Source of the DNA: Ignelater luminosus
Lineage: Eukaryota > Arthropoda > Insecta > Coleoptera > Elateridae
Length of the DNA: 64,000 nucleotides
Direction of reading: 5' to 3'
Assembly (NCBI GenBank): GCA_011009095.1
Contig: VTPC01000668.1
Span: forward strand, 1-64,000
Both the position numbers and the translations under genes were made by a program. Numbering within the stretch: position 1 is the stretch's first letter; the number at the start of each line of letters is the position of its first letter. The notes beneath the pieces are model-generated. The model ran no database searches, was not told where the DNA came from, and was given only the letters and a program-made list of their open reading frames with translations. Positions 25,550 through 39,852 of the stretch are shown here, one piece after another.

Positions 25550-28100
25550 TTGATGTTTGTTTGGAAAATTCTATGTTTAAATTTCCAAAAATGTCCTTCT
25601 TGAGACTTGAACTTTCTCATCCTATTGAGTACATGTGTTTAATCTCCCTTAGTTAGTTATACAAACCGATAGTTACATTTCGCAGTGTTCTGTTTGAGAT
25701 TTGTCTAGAACTTTCCAAAAAAATATTTTTTTAAATCTTGGACTCATTATTTTAAGTGTGTAGACTTTATTGTTCACACTATTTATATGTTTGGTTATAC
25801 CAATCAGTAATTTTAATTTTGTAAGTATTTTTTGCATACAAGCTTCCTCTTCATAATTGATTGAAGGAGTTTATTACACTCTGTTGGAAAATTCTTGGAA
25901 ACTATAGCTTCTTTACTATTTCTGTATATTTTAACTTTCATTATACATAGATCTTGTATAGATTGCTTCTAGGAACCAATACCTTCATTATTAGTCTCTT
26001 TGGAATTGCTTTGGAATCTTCCAAAGGAATAATTTTGGAAATTCAAGTTTGTTTCCCTGCCTATTTTAATATTAGGTTTTGTTTCCACTATGCCGAGTTA
26101 GAACAATTACTGCTACTCTTCCAGATTCTTTTACATGAAGCCTAACTAGAATTTTCCATATAGATTTTCTTGGAAGCTGTTATTTCTTCACTATTTTATA
26201 TATGTTTGTATTTACTTGACATATCCCTTTTGTATCTTACAATAAACAGTTTCCTCATATTTGCTGTTTTTTAATTAAGACTTTAATGAAATTTCCAAAG
26301 AATTTTTTTGGAAACTTTAATTTCATTATTATCTTGACTACTACACATCCGTTTCTAACATTGATTTTTAGTCTTAGTGTTACTCTTCCAAATTGTCCTA
26401 TTTTAAAACTAAATTAGAACTTTCCATGTAAATCTTCTTGGAAAGTGTTATTTCTTCACCATACTTCATTCTGCATGTTTTAGTATTTACGTATCTCTTT
26501 AATAGTTTTTTTATTATAAAAATGTTTGTTATTTTTACTGTTTTACATTGTATATTTAATTGAAATCTTCCAAAGAAATTTTCTTGGAAATCTTAGTTAC
26601 CTTATCAGGCTCAACAATAACTTACTGTTCCTCCTTTCTTTTAGAGTTAGTTAAAGGAATCTTTGCTATTTTTCCATTTTGCATGTTTTAGTATTTACTT
26701 TACGTATTTCTTCTATAGTTTTTTATAATAATCTGTTTCCCATTTGAGATTTAATCTTCCAAAGAGACTATCTTGAAAACTTTAATTTTCTTATTAATTT
26801 GACTATTAGATTTCGTTTCTTACATTTCTTTAGTTAGAAGAGTCTTGCTACTTTTAAAGCTTAATAGAAGCTTCCATACAGAGATCTTTTTGGAAACTGT
26901 AGCTTCTTCAGCATTTTACTTGTTTTTGTATCTACTTTACATATCTTTTCTATAGTTTCTTATAACAACCAATTTTGTTATTTTTACCGTTTTTTATTTC
27001 AAACTTAATCGAAACCTTCCAAAAAGATTTCCTTGGAAACCTCAGTTTTCTTATAGTCTTGACTATTAAACTTTTTTTCTCACATTTGTTTTAAACTTAG
27101 TTATAATCATCTTTGGTACTCCTCCAGATTGTCCTTCTTATTAGTTAATTCGAATCTTCAAAATGAATTCTCTTGGAAGCCTTAGTTTCCTCACCAACTT
27201 CATATACTGATTTTTTTTCGCACATTTATTTTAGAGTTAGTTAGAAGAATTCTTAATGCTTTTCCAGATCGTTATATTAGAAGCTTAATTAGAATCTTCC
27301 ATACAAATCTCCTTGAAAACTGTTATTTTTACACTATCTTGGATAGTTTAGTATCTGTCTTACATATTGTATAGACAGCTTATAGAAACCAATATATTTC
27401 TGTAAATATTTCCTGTTTGAGATCTAATTAGAATATTCCAAAGAAATTTTTAGTTTTACTTTCTTTGCCATCTTTGGTTTCCATGTTTATTTTAGAGTAG
27501 GTTAGAAGAATATTCCATGTAGATCTTCTTGGAAACTCAACAGTCTCCTTCGTCATTTTATGTTTTAGTGTCTAATTCACATATTTATTCTGCAACTTCT
27601 TATGATGATCAATCACTTGCTTTATTTTGACTTTTTCCTGTTTTAAATTTGATTGAGATCTTCCAAAGAAATTTTCTTGGAAATCCTAGTCTCCTTTATT
27701 ATCTTGACTATTCGACTTTCTTTCTTACATAATCTTTAGGATCAATTAGAAGAACTTTTTTTCAGATTTGTTTTACTTGAAGTTTAATCAGAATCGTGCA
27801 TACAAATCTTCTTGGAAACTTTTTCAATATTTGAGTTTCAGCTGGAGTGTTCCATAGAAATTTTCTTGGAAACTACTTTTCTTCGCGTTTTGGTTCTCAC
27901 GTCCCTTTAAAGTTGACTAGAAGAATCATATCTAAATTTTTTATACTAGTTGCAGCTTAATTAGAAATTTCCAAAGATATTTGTTTGGAAATCCAATTAT
28001 TATAGCATACTTAGGATTTACAGTTGACTGTTTTCTTCAGACTTTTTTTTAAAATCTAATGAAATCTTTCCAGAAAAAACCTTGGAAATGTTACTTAACT
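25550..28100. repeat. Diverged tandem array built on a near-palindromic motif
   Basis: At least 17 units spaced mostly 130-150 bp apart share a core that in its best copies reads TTCCAAAGAA followed closely by TTCTTGGAA, together a near-palindrome. Two half-types alternate over much of the array, one with TTCCAAAGAAATTTTC and one with TTCCATACAAATCTTC, which suggests a dimer period of about 270-280 bp. The exact nonamer TTCTTGGAA occurs eight times (25892, 26167, 26435, 26581, 27526, 27674, 27809, 27863). Outside the core the units are heavily diverged T-rich sequence. It has no coding capacity. It is an old satellite-like array; the possible STAT-site content is discussed as a finding. Confidence 0.8.
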
Positions 28101-30729
28101 TTAAGCTTTGTTTTTGGAGACCATTTGGAATTTTCTTTACATAATTCTTTTGGAGACTCCAATAGAAATGGGATGAAGACATTTTTAATATTTGTATTTT
28201 GCTTGGTTATTTTGAAAACGTTTTTTATCACTTACTTGTGGAAATTCTTCTTGAAGGCGCTAGGCATAGCTTTGATGCACTCAATTTTATGTTGCGTGTT
28301 ATCTAGATTGCCAATTAGATTGAACCAAATGAAGAAAATGCCTGATTAGACAACATTGATAAGTGTCTTATTTAAATGCTGTAGATACTTTTGTTCGACA
28401 TTTAAAATTTAATTTCAAAAATATTCGATATTTAAAATTTGTATAATAAATAAAAATATACCCAACATTAACTCATAAAGTACTTCAATTTTGTTTATTT
28501 CTTTTTAAATTTTGAACAACACAATTTATCGAAAATTGTTATTGCGGATATACATATTTTTAAGAGAAAATATTGCAAAGACTTTAAATACTACTGTGTA
28601 AGTTTGCCAAGAAAACGATTAGCATTAAAATTCACAAATAGACTGTCATATTTTCTGTTTCACAAAATCTTTTATTATTAAATAAGTGTTGTCGCAATTA
28701 GTTTTGCTGGTTTTGCATCACTGCTTATTTTCATTTATGCGAACGTTACGTTTCTAAAAAATTCCAAATACGCCTCTGCTTTCCTATTTAAAACTCTTTC
28801 AGGATTATCTAGATAATAATCTTCCGGAAAATATTATGGTAGCTCTGAAATGATATTCAAGTTTTTATGCAGGTAAAGAATTTTGATGAGACGATGCCGA
28901 TTCTAACCTGGCTTATTTGTTTGATACACTAACGCAGCATTCCAGAGTATTGCATATTTTACTCACCTCGTCACGTAACTTATTTCACGGGATATTCTCT
29001 TTAGATGTTTAGGAGCGTTTCGATTTTGCGGTATCATTACTATTAGGGGTTATTTATTCAAGATTATTTGAATAACTGGGATTCTTTTTGTAAATGTACA
29101 CTTTTTTCTCTTCTTTAAACAAGTCCTAGATTTCATAACGCGTATTTATAAACGTTGTACTAAAAACGGAGCGCTATAATTGTAAACTTTCAAAAGATAT
29201 ATAAATCATTTTCTTGCTTTGCACTATTAACATGTTGTGACAACTCATTAAGTTTGTATAGTTGTAAACTAGGGGGTGTAAATTATATTTATGCCGGAAG
29301 AATTTTGACTTTCTAAGTATCTAATAAAACTCAAATACTTGCAACAGTGAACATGTAATTTGCACATAAATTTATTTGATACCAAAAATAACAAAAGTTA
29401 ATTATTCTTCTCTGGAAATATCCCGCATACAAAAATGCATGTGATATGACCATTTGCATTCGAAGAAACTTTTTTGAATATTATAATGAGAATGCTGCGT
29501 GTATTTGTGGAATATTTCATCCGATCTATGGCAAAATTATGTAGTCCCGTAATTTAAATACGTACATACTCCCTCCACTGTAAAAGAAAACTTACAAGTA
29601 GATATGTAAATCTTGCTATGCTTATATGCACCATAAATGTTCCGACAGATCATTAATTTACGGGTTCCCCTCATATAAAATGTAACATCGAGAACGAGAG
29701 AGAACGATTAGAGAGCAAAAGAAATTTTTCTTAAAGGAAAATTTTCCATCTCACTCTAAGACACCTACATTTACACATTGGCTTGTTAAAACACACACAT
29801 TTTATGTACATTTATGTAAATAAGACAACGAATAAAAAACTGGTAGGCGTAGAAAAGTGTCGCAGATAAAGGCGAATAATTGTAATTGCAAATGCAAACT
29901 GGTGGATAATTTTCATTTTTTAGATTCATCGCGATTACTCTTCTTCTTTTAATTCTACCACACTATCGGTTTTATTTATATCTGCAATAACAGAATTTTT
30001 AAGATTTCTATTACTGCAATCACCTATCATTGTAAAAATTAAACACAGAGGAAAAAAGAACGTTGAAAGTGATGTTGAAACGTTGTTGTTTATTGAACCG
30101 AGATAACCGCACCTTTTTTTAAATAATCGCAATTGCTTTTACACCGTTTTTGTTTGCTAAAAATAAAAGAAGTTAGATCAACCTGGTTTTCGAAACAATC
30201 TTGAACGTTTGTTTTGCGGATAGTTAACAAATTAATTAAGAAGATAAAAATTTTTAGTGCTACAATGTTTTAAAATTAAGTCTTCAACTTTATTATGACG
30301 GCTTCCTCCATTTGAAAAAAAAATGACTGGCGATATTACAGGAAGGGTTTAATCGTTTTCTCTGGTTTTCTCATGGTTTTAAAGTATGGGAATTTTATTT
30401 TATTTTGCAAAAATTTACTATAAAAATTAATCAGTCATAAACTATACGGCTGATTATTGGATCAGAAAATAATAAAAGTGATATAACTATGGGAAGAATT
30501 ATAATTGTGAGAACATTTTTTGCTAAAAGTTCCAGTGTAAACGTGTGTACCTTACGTATTATCCTCTACTAGCCTATCATAACTGTGACTGTCTCGATAT
30601 CCAAAATGTGTAATATCTCATTTCTTAATTTTGCTCAAACGTTATGGTTTGATATCTTTCCGGTATACTGTAATGACTAATGGCTTGTTCAAAAGTCTTC
30701 CCAAAAAACTAGTTTCCCTTAAAATAAAC
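28101..30729. other. AT-rich non-coding stretch
   Basis: No convincing gene. The 96-codon frame at 28059-28349 begins inside the tandem array and has AT-driven hydrophobic composition, so I reject it. Nothing else is organised. Confidence 0.55.
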
Positions 30730-32150
30730 TTTTGTTTGAACAGTACTCAGTGATCTTTTTCTCAATTTTGTTAGCTAAGTGGATCATCACACTATCAGTA
30801 CTATCAACAAGAAACACCTACAAAGATGGCTTTCGGCAGCTGGATTCTCTTGGTCAAATTGTTTTCTCGTTTGGTTTCTGTAGATCTAGTTTCAGCACTG
30901 ACTATTTTGTTTTTTTCCCTCATTGTATTCACGTTGTAAGCATACCCAAAAATGAAATTCAGTATCGGTAAGACAAATCGAGATAATTAAAATCAAAGCT
31001 TTTATAGAATACAGCGAAAAGTCAGCAAAAGTAAAGGATCAACAAACAGGAACAAGAAATTTAAAAACCCCAAAAGTCCTGCAGTGATGCTGAGAAGAAA
31101 TTAGAAAGAATAAAATAAAATATTTAGCGCTAACAAATTATAAATCAAAAGATGTTTTGCAAACTACTTCTTATAACTTTGCTTTTCTAGAAAGACAAGA
31201 GACAAAGTCCAAAAGTATAGAAGCAGCAAGCAAATTGCATTAGCTTATAACTTGTATTTGTCAAAATATTTATAGTACAGTGTATTACTTCTAGATTTAT
31301 TTCTTATTGTACCTAAATATTAGACTAACCCTGATCATAATTATCCTGGAAGGTATTTATCGAATTAATAGCTTTGATGTTTCTTAGTTTATTTACATCA
31401 CTCCAGAGTGTTACTGCCTTTGGGATTTTTAAAATCTTTTGCTAGAATGTTTTGCTTTAATTGAATTGACAGGCATTTGCTCAAAAAAGTGGAATGATAC
31501 TTTTTCAATTAATTAATGTCTTGCTTTTATTTAGTACTGAATGGAGTCATGAGTTTTCTCACTGTAATTTTTAGATTCTCTTAGTTGGACTTTTCTCTCG
31601 CTTGGTTTCTATAGATTTAATTCGGAAACTAATCATTTTGTTCGTTTTCGTCATTATGGGTATATTGTCGTATGCCAAAAAACTGGAGCAATATCAGTAA
31701 GTTAAATCAAATGAATTAAAACCAGATAGATTTCACTAAGTGGGAAAGAAATAAGCACAAAGGCAACAAAACTGTAAAACTAACCTTTAATTCATAATCG
31801 TTGTGATCAAAAGGAATTAAAGAAAGTATATAGACTACACGCAAACAATAATACAAAAAAATATCTTTTGGTTTTACTTTCAGAAATCCATCACTGATGC
31901 CAGAAAGTAATATAAATTGGATAAAATAAAATACTGAGCACTAATCGATCTGGTTTGGATTGGAGAATGTTATTTATCTAACCTATCTTTTGGCATAATT
32001 CTGCTTAATAAAAAGAAGGACACAAAGACCAAAAGTCCAGAAGCAACAAATGAATTGAATTAGCTCGTAGCTAGTAGGCATTTGTCGAGATATTTATAGA
32101 ATAGCATACTGCTGGATTTGAACATACATAAGTTTGCACAACTGCCAGTT
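30730..32150 (+). repeat. Diverged tandem duplication, unit about 0.75-0.8 kb
   Basis: Two copies in direct orientation. Landmark GATTCTCTT...TTTCTCG.TTGGTTTCT.TAGAT lies at about 30842 and again at about 31573. A second landmark, GACA.AAG.CCAAAAGT..AGAAGCA, lies at about 31199 and again at about 32019. The order of landmarks is kept, while offsets (about 730 and 820 bp) differ through indels. It has no coding capacity; a third partial copy lies at about 35.05-35.3 kb. Confidence 0.6.
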
Positions 32151-35049
32151 TTATGTTCGTTCTGGTTTCAGTTCTAGATTGAGAAATCTTCTTCCTACAG
32201 TCAGAAGAGTTTGAAAGCCAATAGTGCATAACATTTTACTTGACTCTGTGTTTAAGTTTAGACTCTCCCATGACATAACTAGGAATTTTGTTACTTTTCA
32301 AGATATCCTGCTTTCTCTGAATCATTCCAGATATCGTAAAAACTAATAATAAGTGTCAGGTTTTTATAAGTTTCTTTTTAACAGAGTAAACGGCAATTGC
32401 TTTCCTTATTTTGTTCCATACGATAGACCTTCATAATTGTGCTATTGAGAAATCTATTGATCATGTCGTTTTCAGGTCCCTGGAAGAAGAATATTGGAAG
32501 CTAATTAATAAAAAACAAATTTGCAAAAATATTATCTTTGATAATGAAATAAAAATGTAAAAATCATTGGGGTCCTATTTTAGAAAAGAAACTTTCTTTA
32601 CTAGATAAAAACTTTAAAAAGACTATAGTAACTCATTTTAATTAATTTTCATACCCATCTTGAAGTACGATGGTGTTGCTGCATTTTAGTAGATTTAGAT
32701 TAGTAGAATCTATTGACCTCTAAAAGCAAAAAACGACAAGAGATTTGAAATTTCTAATTTAAACCCTGTTTTGCATACCCATAATTACGGTTTTCTCTAA
32801 TAAGTACTTCAATTATGACCAAGAAATGATTAGAGAGTCCAGACACATTCTTACGTAATTTATTTTGATATCAAATCTAGAGCAATTAATCAAAGGTAAG
32901 AAATATTAGGCTGCAATCTCGAAGCTCAAATTTCCAAATTACATCATTAATTAAAACGTTGCTCATTTCTTCAACACCTTATAATGATTAATTATAGGTT
33001 ATTGATTCAAAATACCACTTAAACACCCGTTTCACATTTTTTATATTTATGATTTGAAGTTGGCTTCGCCTTAACATTTTAATCAAGAGCAAATTATTGT
33101 GACACCTCTAAGGAAAAATCCTCAATAGAAATCACTTTTTTGGCTTTTACAAAGAAAATATTGCATTTCTCCATGTCTAATTCTACAATTAAGTTTACAC
33201 AAATTTAACGCAAAATAATTAAATTTTTTAATTTTTTTTTTACTTTTACAACATAACACTTTTGTAGTATTACCACTAATAATTAGGAATGCATGTTAAC
33301 AATAATTTCACACTTGATCAAGTATACGTTAACAACTTTCAAATTTAAAAATCACCTGGAGAATAAGGTTTTTCGGCCTAAGGCTATCCCGTCTGCGGTT
33401 TTACGATCTTTTCAATACCATTGTAAAATTTTACTGTTCTCAAATTACATGTGGAAATTTTGAAAGTCCCTCCAGGGAGATCCCGTCTAGAAAAATCGTC
33501 TTTCTGGGTTAAATTTATGCCCAAAGTGATGAAATTCGAAACCTTACTATCGATCTTTGTTAATATTCATTAATCGAGTAATAATAAAGCAATAAATGTA
33601 CTTAACGTATGTTTTATTTTTATTTTGTTCCTCTCCCAGTGAAATTGTATGCACATTCACAGGGATTTTATACAATTAATTTGCATTTAACAACAAATAC
33701 ATTTCCTGTGGAATGTAAATTAATAACAAATAAATGCTTCACTAATAAGCATGTTCGACTTTACTTTGATTTACAATCGTATATTAAAATCGTTTAATTA
33801 ATAATTATGCTGGTAATTAATTATACATGTATCGGCGGTGAAATGTCTGATGTAGATTACATTTTAAAGAATGCAACAACCCCTTGGAAATACCATTCGG
33901 ATTAGATTTCTATTGATTTTTAGATTGCAATTTGTAGAGAAAGAATTATTATTTTGCTTCTTTGGCGTTTAAGTTAATTAACAAAATTAAGTATCTCTAA
34001 ATACCATTGAAAATTAGGATAAATCAAATTAATTTTAATTTTTTGGATCATTAACCTTTTAAATAAAATTCCGAAAATAATTATTATTTTCCAGTTTTAT
34101 AAACAGCAGTTATACGAAGAAAATGCCTAAAAAAGTAAAAAAAACTCAATAATGCCATTTAATTATTCGCACCTAATTAGTGAGTTGGTGGCCTTGCTTT
34201 AGGGTTTCTACGTAGTTAGACCTTCTAGCTTGCTCATTAAAAACTCAACTAAAATGGAAGAAAACTGCAGATTTGTTATTTAGAGCTTACTTACTAAAAG
34301 TCGGTTATTCCCTAGTGAAACAGAGTATATTGATGAAGTCCTTGCAGGTTTCCCTATCATTAACAATTTTAGAATTCTTTTAATCTCTGCATAATGTTTT
34401 TTATTCATGTTTCTTTTTTGATTTTGTGATACAAGTTTGTACCTTAGCCGTCATAATTCTATTTTACTTTGTTTTTCTCAACAAGACACTCGATCCTTAA
34501 AGAAATTTTGGATCCTGTAAACTTTTTGGCTCTAGATAAAGTGTGATATTAGCATCTGAAACCTAGAAGTAGAAATTAGTCTGATAAATCTTATAGATAC
34601 CTTGTCAATAGACTATCAACATGATATGACAGATAAATGGGTTGCAGAACACTTCTAAGAAGAGTGTATTGGTTTCTAATGGTTTATTTCCGGAAGCGGA
34701 AACGTTTCCTCCTGGCCCAGCTAGAAAAGACATTGGGATATATTCTGAATGTTATGGTTGCTTTCTAAACCTTAATTTGTATACTTGATACGAATGAAAT
34801 GTTTTGGGAAGTTGATTCTACAAATGCCAAAAGAATATAACTTGGTTTAATGTTACAGAATTGATTTTTTGGTTCAGTTTTCTTTTTCTGATGAGGAAAT
34901 CTTTCTACTATATAGATTCCAATAAGTTGATGTGGTGCTAGCTGAAATAGACACGAGCAATTTTTTCTCTATCGTTCTATATTTACAAAGATCGTTAAGC
35001 GAATCTTGTGGAAAATTATTTTAACAAATTCTCTCTATTAGCCCATTGT
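32151..35049. other. AT-rich non-coding stretch
   Basis: I see no gene. A moderately balanced patch at about 33.36-33.55 kb has no ORF. The 62-codon frame at 33609-33797 is AT-driven. Confidence 0.55.
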
Positions 35050-35290
35050 AATATTTGTTAGTTAAGTGAATCACCACACTGACGTCACTGTAATGAGTTA
35101 TATTTATGGAAACGGTTTTGGGTAGCTGGATTCTTGTGGTCGAACCTTTTCCTTGTTTGGTTTCCATATTCATTGCAGTCTTTACAGTTCTAACCACTGG
35201 CTGTTTCGTCATGTTATGTCTATGTTGTTGTATGCCCAAAACGCTTATTAGATATCTGTAAGTGAAATTAAAATAATTAAAGCCAAATAG
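35050..35290 (+). repeat. Third partial copy of the 30.7-32.15 kb repeat
   Basis: Direct-orientation match to the first part of the unit: GTTAG.TAAGTG.ATCA.CACACT, then GGTAGCTGGATTCTTGTGGTC, TTGTTTGGTTTCCAT, and a tail of TGCCCAAAA..TTA.... with ATAATTAAA. A minus-strand 72-codon frame here is a by-product. Confidence 0.5.
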
Positions 35291-38200
35291 ATTACATTAG
35301 GTGAAATAGAACAAAGTAAAATATAGAAGAATTCTTGGGTTTCATTTAAAATGTTGGAAATTAGTTACAAACTCGATTATCTTTCTGATGAGGAAACCTT
35401 TCTACTACTTGGATCGCAATAAGTTAATGTGGGAGTAGCCCAAGTAAACGCAAGCAAATTTTTTAAGAGACGTTTTTGATTTCTAAGAAGGTCACAAACC
35501 AGCGGGTCAAAAAACTTTTGAACTAAATTGCCATTATACCATACCATCAAAATGCTCATAAGATTATGATAGCAAATATTTGTCCAAAACTTTTATTTTT
35601 CTGAACGTTTGATCTGAAGTCGAATTATTCTTTGGGTGTCTCCGAATCATTGAGAATGATCTACGCTTTGTTGAAGTTAGTTAAGAAAAGTCCAAACTCA
35701 ATATTTGTAATGGATCAAAATAATTAAATGACTAGTTTATCGGTAAAAAAATAATAAACAATTACAAAGAGAAAGTTCTATCATGCTTTTTATTACACGG
35801 TTATAATATTCAACGCCGCTTTTGATCTTTATACCTTACCCAGTAATTATAATACCTACTACGTATATAATATGCACACGTTATAATCCTGCAAATGCAC
35901 TTGCAATTCACACAAAAGTAAAATTTATTACGACAAGAAACGTTATAAGCAGCTGCAACAATTTGATAAAATTAATACATTAACTTTATTACTGACAAAT
36001 GGGTCGCATGAAAATATTATAAATCATCGTGGTTGTTTCGAGGTGCCTAAAACGATCAGTAAAAAAGGGAAGGAAGAGGAGGAAAAAAAGAAAACATCAA
36101 CGATAACAATCTTAACATAAGTGTCAACCGATGTAAAAGTGACGCTTTCTGCGAAAGGTGCGTGACAGGTAAACGCTGTACTTACTGCGTGTATGTATAA
36201 AAAATTGCATACTGCAACATGTGCATGAGTAACGAGGAAAATGAAGGGTATAACAAATGTAGTGAACGTTAACGAGGTACTAAGAAGTGTGGGACAGTAA
36301 AGGCGGCAAACTGACAAGGATAAAAATCACGGGACGTCGGTTGACAAGGATAACTAAGAATCTGACAAGAGTTCATAAATCGTTACTCCTACTTTATTCA
36401 TGCTTACTTCCATCAAGAACATTTTAATCTACCCAACTTTTCTTGTAGATACAATTGTATTACTACTTGAATTCAACTGTTTCAAAGGTCATTGTTTTCT
36501 TGTTTTCTAAAAAATTTAACCTCACATTTCACACAAGAATATTATTTTAAGGCTCATATGTGTTATGTACTAAATCAAAAGTTAATTAAAAAAATATACC
36601 TACAGAAAAAAATTTGTTAATATTAATAAGTGAATATTATTCGCGCAAAATAGTGTAAAATGTAATCGTTAAAACCGCACGATATAATAGACCGATTTAA
36701 TTTCCTCGCACGCTGGGCCTGTAAATTCCCGTAAGGTAATAAAAGTGCAAATTTAATCTAAGCATTTACAGTCGAACCAAATCAAATAAATGTGTCACTC
36801 GCTGATTGGAAATTATCGATGGAAGTAAATTGTGTATCTTTTAAACTTACACCTGACCCAGCGTACTTGAACATGATATGTGCACGTTGATATAGTAAAT
36901 TGCTCCAGTTGCACATGCAGGCGGTTTTTGCATCCACCTGCCCGCGATTCAACACCCAGTTTTATGTGTCTCTAAAATATAGGCATGAATGTAGTGGATG
37001 AAATTGTGACCTAATGGGGTATAATGAGACAGTTTGATTTCTTTCTTTACTTTCACCATCTCAATATAGGTTGATTGCGTAAAAATTTAAATTTTAAAGA
37101 TGACTTACTGGTATTTTAGGATAATTGTAGATTGAAATAATTTTTTTCTTTTTTATTTGATTTTAGTTTCAAGTAGATTATTCGACATCAATTTTCCTTG
37201 TTGGTATAAAAGTAAATTTTTCTCTTCTCATCGCATTGGTACCTCCTTTATTAAAGTTAGGAGCGATCGGTGCAAGTTTGTACAATCTCCAGCGTAGTAT
37301 ATCATAGATAAGGCGTCTTTGGTTTGCAAGTCTAATGCAAACTTCTTACAACAATAGTTAGTTGTAACTGCCACAATTTCACATCACGGGTCATCACTAT
37401 CCTTTACTGAAATTCTGTAGAAGTGGATTGTGAATTGCGAAAGTCAAAACCTCATTTTGCCTGAATTCTTAAGACATTAGTCCTGATATTCAAATTTAGT
37501 TCCGGAAACGGAGATTTTACATTTTATTATTGCCAACTAAACTAGAAACCTGTTGGTTTTGGGCGAACATGACTAAGCTTTACTTGGTTGATTCTTGAAT
37601 TTGATTTCACTTGTCTTTTAACACGAACCAAAGCAAAATGAGCAAGACGAATGGTCTTGGCTTTTCAAAACAGTTACAACTCCTAGATTTAGAAATCTGA
37701 CTTAAAAAATACTTAGATCGTAAAAACTATCTTAAGAACCTGAATAGTACTGAATGCCAAAATTAGGAAGTAAACCCAAAATACGCATTGTATTTATTAT
37801 TATAAGTATTAACGTAGTGATTTGCAAAACTCCATTTGGCACAATATACGTCTCGAAATATCTCTAACAAAGTTCAGTACTTGACTGGCGATAAACCAAA
37901 TAGATTTTAATCACCAAACTGTCATGTTTGCATTATAACTCAAACTCAACTCAAAATCTTAAATTGAATTTATCTACCAAAAGAAAAAATTGAAACATCA
38001 AACTCAATTAATTCAATGTGCATAATAATCCGTGCTCTTAATTTTAGGCAACAGTTCTCCATGAATTTTGATTATTATTATAACTGTTTCAGTTTTAAAT
38101 ATAGTTCACATTAAAGAGACCTTGATTTTGCTTAAATTCCATTAAACTCAAATTCTCATTTTTCAACAGAATAAGCTTGCGATAGAGGTTATGTTAGGTT

Positions 38201-39770
38201 AATTAGAATCACCCGCAATTAAAATAAAATTGGATGAACCTTCATTGCTTGTTATATTAGAGGATTTTGAAATATTGCAGCTGTACAGACTTGGACATCA
38301 TAGACATAGCGGATTAAGCAAAATAGGCATAAAATTACCTCAAATTCTTCATTTGTCTCTTTTTCAATTCAAATTTTAACGGTTTGAATTTAAAAAATGA
38401 TTTTCAAGATAAAATTATAACTTCGTAATTACGAAAGGAATAAATAACTTAATTTTTCTACATTTAATTAAAAAAAACGTTAAGTGGCTCATTTCTTAAA
38501 CATAAAAGCTGCAAATGCAATATATCAACATTCCATGTTGTGGTCATATTGACGAGATCATGTGTATGCCATATGTTAAGCGTAAGGCACATTCCACTTT
38601 CAATAAAAAGAAATGCATACCATACAAATGCAACCTTTTTTCCTCTCGTAAAATAAAAATTTGAATGGTTAATGCTTATTGATGGTTTATTCATCTACTG
38701 TCTAACACTAATCACTATGTTTTAATTTTTATGTTTAAATTTATTCTGCATGAATTGTTTTGAAAAGTAAGAAATGTTAAATATAAAAAGAACAACAAAT
38801 GCAGCGTTCAGATGATTTATTAAATAAGTTTTGACACAAGTAGCTATCTGACAGATCGTGACAAGTAGAAAAGTAGTAGCTTTCCGTTACATTGGTAATA
38901 GGTAATTCAGAAGTTTTAGAAAATACACTTGACTTAGTGTAGAGACAAACTGGGAGCCTGCCACACCTTGGTTTATGTTTCAATAAATATGTTCCTTATC
39001 TGTAACACAGCTAGAACTACAACGCCCACTATAAATGTTATATTTTTATTTAATAACGTTTAGAAAAAAAAATTTGTTTTGAGGTTGCCGATATTGTAAA
39101 CAACTTTTTATATTGGGAAAAAATTTAAATTCTTTCTTTGACAAATTATGGTTAATTGCAAGATTAGCTAATTATTATTAAGAAGTGAAATATAAGGTTA
39201 TTATCGTCCGCAAACATCTTGAATAAATTAATAATATGCTAGGAAGTTCGATAAAATAATGGTTGTTGGTGGGTTTAAAAATAAATTTAGCTGTTAAAGC
39301 ATTTTATGTGCAATAAATGGATAGTGCAATGGGTGAAACATAGATAGTCATCAAATTGAAAGTTGTGTTGATTTTTATGGAGTTTAACTTTAGAATTATA
39401 CGAGCAATAAATGCTCTTAAGTGCATTGGGATGAAGGGTTTGTTTCACATAATTGGAAGACAAATCTTTTAAGTTTAACCGAAGATTACTTAACTTGAAC
39501 TGTAAGAAATTCCATTTATGATCGAAGAGATTTAATTATGCTGAGATCAGTGTTTAAATTTGCTTTATGCGTTGTATTGATTTGTGAATTAAAAACAAAA
39601 ATGGAAATGGAATTGCCTGCTAGATATTTTTAGATTATTTTCCTGGAAACTGCCCTGTGCTGCAATAATTGACTCTGCAGGATCTCTTCTCTAATGGAAA
39701 AAAATCGATAATAATCAGTAATTTCTGAAAGAAATTCTTCATACTATAAACGCTACCCCAACAAGCACAA
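35291..39770. other. AT-rich non-coding stretch
   Basis: No gene called. A 97-codon minus-strand frame at 36024-36317 has low-complexity Ser/Phe/Thr/Val composition and no domain. Patches at 36.88-36.96 kb (with a CACCTG E-box at 36935-36940) and 37.23-37.33 kb are slightly GC-richer. Confidence 0.5.
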
Positions 39771-39852
39771 TGACGTCGATTCATATGATTAATTGACGAC
39801 ATAAAGACGTCATCTCTGTTTCGTATTATTCACGTTGTTTAATATGACGTCG
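39771..39852. promoter_or_regulatory. Cluster of three CREB/ATF-type motifs
   Basis: TGACGTCG (39771-39778), GACGTCAT (39806-39813, i.e. ATGACGTC on the other strand) and TGACGTCG (39845-39852) lie within 82 bp, spaced 35 and 39 bp apart. TGACGTC is the core of the CRE, bound by bZIP factors of the CREB/ATF family. A further GACGTCAC is at 40545-40552. Three CpG-containing 7-mers this close in AT-rich DNA is unlikely by chance, but binding is not shown. Confidence 0.45.

Noticed and set aside
36024-36317. 97-codon minus-strand ORF
   Set aside because: Low-complexity composition with no domain and no upstream or downstream exon signals.
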